Positions 38,076-41,897 of a stretch of 41,897 nucleotides of DNA are shown piece after piece. The notes beneath the pieces were generated by a model. That model saw nothing but the letters and a program-made list of their open reading frames with translations, did no database searches and was not told the origin of the DNA. The position numbers and the translations under genes are program-made. The stretch spans positions 1 through 41,897 of the forward strand of contig JADLAX010000089.1 in NCBI GenBank assembly GCA_020848035.1, in the 5' to 3' direction. The stretch comes from Anaerolineae bacterium. GTDB taxonomy: Bacteria > Chloroflexota > Anaerolineae > Promineifilales > Promineifilaceae. Numbering within the stretch: the first letter of the stretch is position 1; every line of letters begins with the position of its first letter.

Positions 38076-38113
38076 TGTGAGCTTTGTCACCTTTTTAAGT
38101 GAGACAAATCACA
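38076..38113. promoter_or_regulatory. Two CRP/FNR-like boxes, two helical turns apart
   Basis: TGTGA-N6-TCACC at 38076-38091 and AGTGA-N6-TCACA at 38098-38113 each differ by one base from the CRP/FNR-family consensus TGTGA-N6-TCACA. Their centres are 22 bp apart, so both lie on the same DNA face. They sit between the divergent SQR-like gene and DUF421 gene. A further TCAC half site is at 38064-38067. Confidence 0.6.
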
Positions 38114-38180
38114 AGGTTGGGGAATACGGCCGTTTTACCCCCCATCACGCAACTATTGGCTAGTTGGGCAAACTTCCGAC

Positions 38181-38186
38181 TATAAT
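38181..38186 (+). promoter_or_regulatory. TATAAT box 6 bp before the DUF421 start codon
   Basis: A perfect -10 hexamer is followed by TCGCCC and then the ATG at 38193, so the predicted start point coincides with the start codon. No ribosome binding site is present. The -35 region is weak (TTGGCT at 38156-38161, spacer 19 bp), which fits activator-dependent transcription from the boxes upstream. Confidence 0.55.
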
Positions 38187-38192
38187 TCGCCC

Positions 38193-38693
38193 ATGAACAT
38201 TGATTGGCGATCCATCTTTGTGCCCAGTGCGCCTATTTTAGAAACCATCATTCGCGGCACGGTGATGTACCTGGTGCTGTTTGTCGTCTTGCGCCTGACC
38301 TTTAAGCGCATCGGCAGCAGCTCCATTGGCCTGGGCGATGTGCTGATGATTGCCCTGGTAGCGGCCGCCTCGCAAAACGCCATGGCCCGCGAACACGTCT
38401 CGGTGACGGACGGCATCATCCTGGTCGCCACCATTTCCGGCTGGAGCTACGCGCTGGACTGGCTGGGCACGCGCTCGCCGCGCTTTCAGCGATTTTACAA
38501 CCCACCGGCGCTGCTTTTGGTGAAAAACGGCCGTCTCCTCCTCCACAACATGCGCCAGGAACTGATCACCGAAGACGAACTCATGGCGCATCTTCACCAC
38601 GCCGGGCTGGATGACATTCGCCAGGTGCGCGAGGCGTACATCGAAGGGGATGGCACCATCACGTTCATTTCTGAGAAGCAAAACGGCGGCTGA
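38193..38693 (+). CDS. DUF421 (YetF/YdfS-like) membrane protein
   Basis: This 166-aa protein of the YetF/DUF421 family has three N-terminal hydrophobic segments (about 23-37, 48-62 and 74-90), including the family block LGDVLMIALVAAASQNAM, and a cytoplasmic C-terminal domain with PALLLVKNGRLLLHNMRQEL and the HAGLDDIRQVREAYIEGDGT motif. The function of the family is not settled; in Bacillus members are linked to spore germination and envelope. A remnant of a second DUF421 gene lies at 41631-41720. No ribosome binding site precedes the ATG. Confidence 0.88.
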   Translation: MNIDWRSIFVPSAPILETIIRGTVMYLVLFVVLRLTFKRIGSSSIGLGDVLMIALVAAASQNAMAREHVSVTDGIILVATISGWSYALDWLGTRSPRFQRFYNPPALLLVKNGRLLLHNMRQELITEDELMAHLHHAGLDDIRQVREAYIEGDGTITFISEKQNGG

Positions 38694-38736
38694 GTGCGGC
38701 CTCGGTTCGACAGCCTATCCTATAGAGAAATTTGCG

Positions 38737-39177
38737 ATGAGTAGTTGGCAAGAATTTGCGCAGCAGGCGCCTGATTTAGCTGAATTTGGTTACGGCCGTT
38801 TCCAAAGCGGTGTCGCCTACCTGGGAACAGTGCGTCCCGATGGCGGTCCACGTGTACACCCGGTCACGCCGATTGTGGGCGAGCAGCTGTTTTTGTTCAT
38901 GGAACCCACCTCGCCCAAGGGCAAGGATTTGCAGCGCGATCCGCGCTACTCGCTGCACTGTGCGGTTGAAGATTCCGGCGGTGGCGGCGGCGAATTTTAC
39001 GTGCGCGGGCAGGCCACGCTGGTAAACAATACGGCCGTTCGCGAGCAAGCCGTGCGCGCTGCGTCCTATTCGCCAGCCGACCGCTACATCCTGTTTGTGC
39101 TGACCGTTGAGTTTGCCTTCATGAACACCTACGACGAAAGCGGTTCGCACCCACGACGCTGGCAGGCTGGCGAGTAA
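38737..39177 (+). CDS. Pyridoxamine 5'-phosphate oxidase-like flavin-binding protein
   Basis: This 146-aa split-barrel protein of the PNPOx-like superfamily shows the typical strand pattern GVAYLGTVRPDGGPRVHPVT (29-48), LFLFMEPTSPKGKDLQRDPR (57-76) and a closing strand near VLTVEFAFMNTY. Such proteins bind FMN, F420 or haem as dimers; this one may be an F420- or FMN-dependent reductase of small molecules. I start at ATG 38737, 44 bp after the DUF421 stop. A longer reading frame would overlap that gene. Two ACGGCCGT palindromes lie inside. Confidence 0.82.
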   Translation: MSSWQEFAQQAPDLAEFGYGRFQSGVAYLGTVRPDGGPRVHPVTPIVGEQLFLFMEPTSPKGKDLQRDPRYSLHCAVEDSGGGGGEFYVRGQATLVNNTAVREQAVRAASYSPADRYILFVLTVEFAFMNTYDESGSHPRRWQAGE

Positions 39178-39193
39178 GGGGGTTGATGGGGAA

Positions 39194-39219
39194 GGATACC
39201 CGCCTTCGCGGGTATGATA
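39194..39219. repeat. Half copy of the REP-like element at 21240-21267
   Basis: This 26-bp segment matches the right arm of the repeat at 21199-21267 with one difference. It carries the CCCGC-CTTC-GCGGG stem and lies 17 bp after the PNPOx-like gene stop. Confidence 0.75.
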
Positions 39220-39277
39220 CTTTCTCTGGTTAGGTTGAAAACCGCCAAGGTAGTGGGCTAGGCTAAAGGAAATGATT

Positions 39278-39982
39278 ATGAGCCAGAATACCGTGAAGCG
39301 TCTTTATCTGATGGAAGTTGGGTCCGTGCCGGCATACGATATTCCGATTGTTTGTTACCTGGTGCAAACGAACGACGGCCAGAATATTCTGATTGACAGT
39401 GGTCTACCGGAGATCATCCCTGAAGATGCCCAAGAGTTCGAAAACGGAAAGGACGTGATCGAGCAGTTGGCCAGCCTGGGCCTGCAACCGGACGATATCG
39501 ATACAGTCATTTCGACGCACTATGACGGCGACCATGCCGGAAGACACGCGGCATTTACGCAGGCGCAATATGTGGTGCAGCGTTTGCACCATTTGGATGC
39601 GGCCAGCAATCCGCGCTATGCCTCCATTCGGCCCGAATGGGATCAGCCACTGGAGCGCATTCGTTTGGTGGATGGGGACACAGAGCTGCTGCCAGGGCTG
39701 GAGCTGATCGAGACGAGTGGGCATGTACCGGGACATCAATCGGTGCTGGTGCGGCTGCCGCAAACAGGGGCAGTTTTACTGACGATTGATGCGGTGCCTT
39801 TCGCCGTGGGCTTTACGCGGGATGCCCCAAATGACGACAGCAACCCTGACGCCGCAGCCACCCACGCCAGCACGATTAAACTGCTTGATCTGGTCGAACG
39901 AGAGCATATCAAGCTGGTGATTTTCGGCCATGACCAGGCGCAGTGGGCAACATTCAAAAAAGCGCCCGCGTTTTACGCGTAA
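39278..39982 (+). CDS. MBL-fold hydrolase (N-acyl homoserine lactonase-like)
   Basis: This 234-aa metallo-beta-lactamase-fold protein starts at ATG 39278, because AAAGGA lies 7 nt upstream. The overall order fits AttM/AiiA-type quorum-quenching lactonases: VCYLV, NILIDSGLPE, metal motif, ETSGHVPGHQS, LLTIDAV, VIFGHD. The first metal motif reads T-His81-Tyr-Asp83-Gly-Asp85-His86, so the second His of the canonical HxHxDH is replaced by Asp. This may change metal affinity or reaction. The substrate is not known. It is followed by a convergent lipoprotein gene. Confidence 0.85.
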   Translation: MSQNTVKRLYLMEVGSVPAYDIPIVCYLVQTNDGQNILIDSGLPEIIPEDAQEFENGKDVIEQLASLGLQPDDIDTVISTHYDGDHAGRHAAFTQAQYVVQRLHHLDAASNPRYASIRPEWDQPLERIRLVDGDTELLPGLELIETSGHVPGHQSVLVRLPQTGAVLLTIDAVPFAVGFTRDAPNDDSNPDAAATHASTIKLLDLVEREHIKLVIFGHDQAQWATFKKAPAFYA

Positions 39983-40030
39983 AGCGGCACGATTGCGTTT
40001 CTTTGCCGGCGGGAGTAGGTGGGGAAGGAA

Positions 40031-40067
40031 CGGCCGTTTTCCACAGTTGTCTGCCAGAAAACGGCCG
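40031..40067. terminator. Hairpin built from two ACGGCC motifs between convergent genes
   Basis: CGGCCGTTTTC (40031-40041) and GAAAACGGCCG (40057-40067) are exact reverse complements with a 15-nt loop. The element lies between the ends of the MBL-fold and lipoprotein genes. Short T-runs within the stem are the only U-rich part, so terminator function is uncertain. Confidence 0.45.
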
Positions 40068-40074
40068 CTGCGGT

Positions 40075-40710
40075 TTATTCCACGCCGTCTGGCGTGATCA
40101 GAATCGGGGGATTGTCGGCCCAGACCAGGCTGTATTCAGCCGCCACGTTGGGAATGGTACACACCTGGACAAACGCCTCCTCCAGCCAGCCACCCATGTT
40201 GCAGATGGTAAGAAAGCGGTTGTCGGCAATTTCAAAAAGGAAAGGAAACGCGGCGGCGTCAACGGCCGTTGGGTCCAAAAATTCAATTTCCAGATCCGTT
40301 TGCTCGTTTTCAAACGTTTCCAGGGACAAGTTCTCATAATCCGGCACGGTACCGTCTGGGCGGGTCAGTGAAATGACTAAAAAAGCCGCATTGTCATGCT
40401 GCGGCGCACTGTCGCGCACGGTCGTGGTGATGTAGGCTGAGGTGATCACAAATTCCCCACTGTTGGCTGAGGTGATAACGGCCGTTTCAGAATCTGGCAT
40501 ACTGCTGGAGCTATCTTCCACTGCCGCTGGTTCAGGCGTTGGCGCACTGGTTTCCACGGGCGCGACGGTTACAACGGCCGTTTGCTCGCCCTGGTCATCT
40601 GCGGCTGAGAGCGCTTGATCTGATTCTTGCTCTGCTGAAGTTGCACAAGCCGCCAGAACTAACATTAAGCTGCTGAGTGCCATCCATTGAATCCATCGTT
40701 GGTGTCTCAT
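40075..40710 (-). CDS. Secreted lipoprotein, DUF4352-like C-terminal part
   Basis: This 211-aa protein starts at ATG 40710, with GGAGG 6 nt upstream. The signal peptide ends in lipobox LAAC with Cys22, followed by a low-complexity Thr/Pro/Ser/Glu linker to about residue 85. The C-terminal 120 residues look like an immunoglobulin-like beta domain resembling DUF4352-type telokin-like domains (VITSAYITTT, AAFLVISLTRPDG, NRFLTICNMGG). It should be anchored outside the membrane. The role is unknown. Five ACGGCCGT palindromes lie in or next to the gene. Confidence 0.75.
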   Translation of the reverse strand: MRHQRWIQWMALSSLMLVLAACATSAEQESDQALSAADDQGEQTAVVTVAPVETSAPTPEPAAVEDSSSSMPDSETAVITSANSGEFVITSAYITTTVRDSAPQHDNAAFLVISLTRPDGTVPDYENLSLETFENEQTDLEIEFLDPTAVDAAAFPFLFEIADNRFLTICNMGGWLEEAFVQVCTIPNVAAEYSLVWADNPPILITPDGVE

Positions 40711-40919
40711 CAGAAACCTCCGTAATAAATGTGGCAGCGAAATTGCTCCACAAACGACAAAATTTAACCCCATTAGCGATTGCAACTTGACGGGCAGACT
40801 ACGTTTTCTATACGTGGATGCTGGGGATGGAAACGGCCGTGTTTCATTTGTGCTACACTTTCTCTTGATAGTCGCGTCGTCTAAATTCAATAAATTCGAT
40901 TAAAAATTCACAACCGAGT

Positions 40920-40949
40920 TTGACACACCATCCCCCATTGGCGTATGAT
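40920..40949 (+). promoter_or_regulatory. Promoter of the second toxin-antitoxin pair
   Basis: TTGACA (40920-40925), an 18-bp spacer and TATGAT (40944-40949) give a strong sigma-70-like promoter about 36 bp before the toxin start codon. Confidence 0.65.
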
Positions 40950-40984
40950 TGCAGTGCGCCATAAGAGTTCATCTTGAGGTAGCT

Positions 40985-41302
40985 ATGGTTATTGTTGAGA
41001 CATCGCTATTTACCAAGCAAGTGCAAAAGCTTTTGACTGATGAAGCTTACAGGCAATTACAAACTGATCTAGCAAGCCGCCCGGATTTGGGTGCAGTTAT
41101 TCCTGGAAGCGGCGGTCTACGAAAGGTTCGTTGGGGCTATCGCGAACAAGGCAAACGTGGCGGTGTACGTGTGATTTACTATTGGGCAGTTTCAGAAGAA
41201 CATTTGTTGATGCTCATGATGTATCCCAAAAACGTGCAAGACAATTTATCCCCAGCCCAATTGAAAATGCTCAGGCAGCTTGTCGAGGAAGAATACAAAT
41301 GA
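40985..41302 (+). CDS. RelE/HigB2-type toxin
   Basis: This 105-aa basic toxin of the RelE-like superfamily resembles HigB2 of Vibrio cholerae. Features are SLFTKQVQKLLTDEAYRQLQ, the GGLRKVRWGYREQGKRGG core with clustered Arg/Lys, then VRVIYYWAVSEEHLLMLMMY and a C-terminal amphipathic helix that would pack on the antitoxin. It probably cleaves mRNA in the ribosomal A site. GAGG lies 6 nt before ATG 40985. It overlaps the antitoxin start by 4 bp (ATGA). No ACGGCCGT motif occurs in this module, which supports recent acquisition. Confidence 0.9.
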   Translation: MVIVETSLFTKQVQKLLTDEAYRQLQTDLASRPDLGAVIPGSGGLRKVRWGYREQGKRGGVRVIYYWAVSEEHLLMLMMYPKNVQDNLSPAQLKMLRQLVEEEYK

Positions 41303-41625
41303 ACGACGAATACATGAGTGATCAACTGTTTGAAGAATTACTGGAAAGCGTGCGTGAAGGGGGTGCTATTTTACGCGGTGAAAAAGAAGGCTCACGCAAA
41401 TTTGTGGTTGAAACGCCAGACGTGAAGGAAATTCGCGAACGGTATGAACTGTCCCAAACAGAATTTGCCGCCTTGCTGGGCATCAGTGTCAAAACGCTGC
41501 AAAACTGGGAACAGGGGCGACGCAACCCTCGCGGGGCCGCCCGGGTGCTTTTGCAAGTCGCGGCCAGACATCCCGAAGCGGTGTGGGATGTTGTCGAACC
41601 GACCATTCAATACCCGCAGAACTAA
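41299..41625 (+). CDS. HigA2-type antitoxin, XRE-family HTH
   Basis: This 108-aa antitoxin has an N-terminal part (about 1-45) likely to neutralise the toxin and a C-terminal XRE helix-turn-helix (about 45-90: IRERYELSQTEFAALLGISV then KTLQNWEQGRRNPRGAARVL), as in HigA2. It overlaps the toxin stop, so translation is coupled. It should repress the promoter at 40920-40949. The gene ends 5 bp before a DUF421 gene remnant, which may mark the edge of the inserted segment. Confidence 0.92.
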   Translation: MNDEYMSDQLFEELLESVREGGAILRGEKEGSRKFVVETPDVKEIRERYELSQTEFAALLGISVKTLQNWEQGRRNPRGAARVLLQVAARHPEAVWDVVEPTIQYPQN

Positions 41626-41630
41626 ACCGC

Positions 41631-41720
41631 CGCCACGCCGGGTTAGAAGACATCCGCCAGGTGCGTGAAGCATAAAGAGAGGGGGATGACACGATTTCAT
41701 TATTTGTGAGAAAGAGTGGT
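41631..41720 (+). pseudogene. Remnant of a DUF421 gene (3' end)
   Basis: Translation from 41631 gives RHAGLEDIRQVREA, a stop at 41673-41675, then REGDDTISLFVRKSG. This matches the C-terminus of the intact DUF421 protein at 38193-38693 (HAGLDDIRQVREAYIEGDGT). In the first 37 bases about 31 are identical to the intact gene. The rest of the gene is missing, replaced by the toxin-antitoxin pair. Confidence 0.75.
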
Positions 41721-41752
41721 TTTGAAGGAAACTTGATCACACCAAATTTTAC

Positions 41753-41758
41753 TATAAT
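41753..41758 (+). promoter_or_regulatory. TATAAT-like -10 box in the final AT-rich spacer
   Basis: A perfect TATAAT lies in a strongly AT-rich stretch (41740-41820) downstream of the DUF421 remnant. A TTGATC at 41733 is only 14 bp away, too close for a standard promoter. The spacer 41721-41887 holds no other feature I can support. Confidence 0.3.
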
Positions 41759-41887
41759 AATGCAGCATAACGTAAGTTTTGTGCAATTAGCGGCGAAATC
41801 GTAAAAAATCGCCAAAAATAAAAGTCGAACCTTTACAAACTGCTCATTAGTGGCAGGCTCATAGCAATATTTCACAACGAGGTTGCG

Positions 41888-41897
41888 ATGAGTCCCA
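41888..41897 (+). CDS. Start of a gene cut by the window edge
   Basis: An ATG at 41888 is preceded by GAGG at 5 nt spacing, and the frame reads Met-Ser-Pro before the window ends. Nothing can be said about the product. The call rests only on the ribosome binding site. Confidence 0.3.

Larger units (their letters stand above)
913..40840. repeat. Highly iterated palindrome ACGGCCGT, 79 copies
   Basis: The exact 8-mer occurs 79 times by hand count; about one is expected for this length and base composition. First and last copies are 913-920 and 40833-40840. Dense runs include 24555, 24790, 24856, 25012, 25299, 25506 and 25860. The largest gaps are 12124-14222 and 14231-16336. Most copies are inside genes on either strand, read as Thr-Ala-Val, (Asn/Asp/Tyr)-Gly-Arg, or Arg-Pro. 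Near variants (GCGGCCGT, ACGGCCGC) are also common. Confidence 0.9.

Noticed and set aside
1..41897. tRNA, rRNA, transposase or phage genes
   Set aside because: I looked for CCA-ended cloverleaves by eye, conserved rRNA stretches, DDE or integrase motifs and phage structural proteins, and saw none. A tRNAscan or covariance search would be decisive.

Overview
The window is about 59-60% GC and gene-dense. It carries 45 supported protein genes, one gene remnant and the first codons of one further gene. I see no rRNA, tRNA, CRISPR array, transposase or phage gene. The gene mix suggests an environmental Chloroflexota bacterium: a BMP-type nucleoside ABC system, a fused glycine-betaine permease, FmrO-type 16S rRNA methyltransferase, ClbS/DinB proteins, an effector-associated (EAD-like) domain, and type III SQR-like flavoprotein. 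This is inference from family repertoire, not from a phylogenetic marker.

Layout. (1) 1-2.4 kb: three small AT-rich membrane proteins and a 244-aa membrane protein of unknown function. (2) 2.4-11.1 kb: an EAD-like protein, a YcaQ-type crosslink DNA glycosylase, three DinB/ClbS four-helix proteins in tandem, a VOC (glyoxalase/bleomycin-resistance fold) protein with its own operator-like promoter, an aminoglycoside-phosphotransferase-like kinase, two unknown membrane proteins, an FmrO/Rmt-type 16S rRNA methyltransferase and an unknown protein. Several of these families protect DNA or ribosomes from natural products. (3) 11.1-26.6 kb: a divergent nucleoside scavenging region. Leftward are two permeases, a double ATPase and a BMP lipoprotein, then an extra permease, a nucleoside phosphorylase and an ADP-ribosylglycohydrolase. 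Rightward are a sulfatase, ribokinase-like kinase, ATZ/TRZ amidohydrolase, nucleoside hydrolase, M20 peptidase and a stand-alone MgsA/RarA C-terminal domain. The logic is import, base release or deamination, then ribose phosphorylation. (4) 26.6-29.2 kb: a HigBA toxin-antitoxin pair, a family-4 glycosyltransferase and a PlsC acyltransferase. (5) 29.4-36.2 kb: GMC oxidoreductase and glycine betaine ABC parts (ATPase, a permease with two fused copies, and on the other strand the binding protein), with a lone ModB-like permease between. (6) 36.3-41.9 kb: an SQR-like flavoprotein with a previously uncalled 49-aa neighbour, DUF421, PNPOx-like, MBL-fold and lipoprotein genes, then a second RelE/HigA pair lying directly against a DUF421 gene remnant.

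Two genome-scale patterns stand out. The 8-bp palindrome ACGGCCGT occurs 79 times by hand count, about one every 530 bp, where about one is expected by chance. It lies mostly inside genes and is read in all three frames, which resembles cyanobacterial HIP1. Second, most spacers hold arrays of 7-9 bp words followed by their own reverse complement, with a different word in each spacer, which resembles cyanobacterial STRR heptamers. Both patterns thin out at the AT-rich ends of the window. Two genes (higB and DUF421) have a good -10 box placed so that the transcript would begin at the start codon, which suggests leaderless mRNAs.
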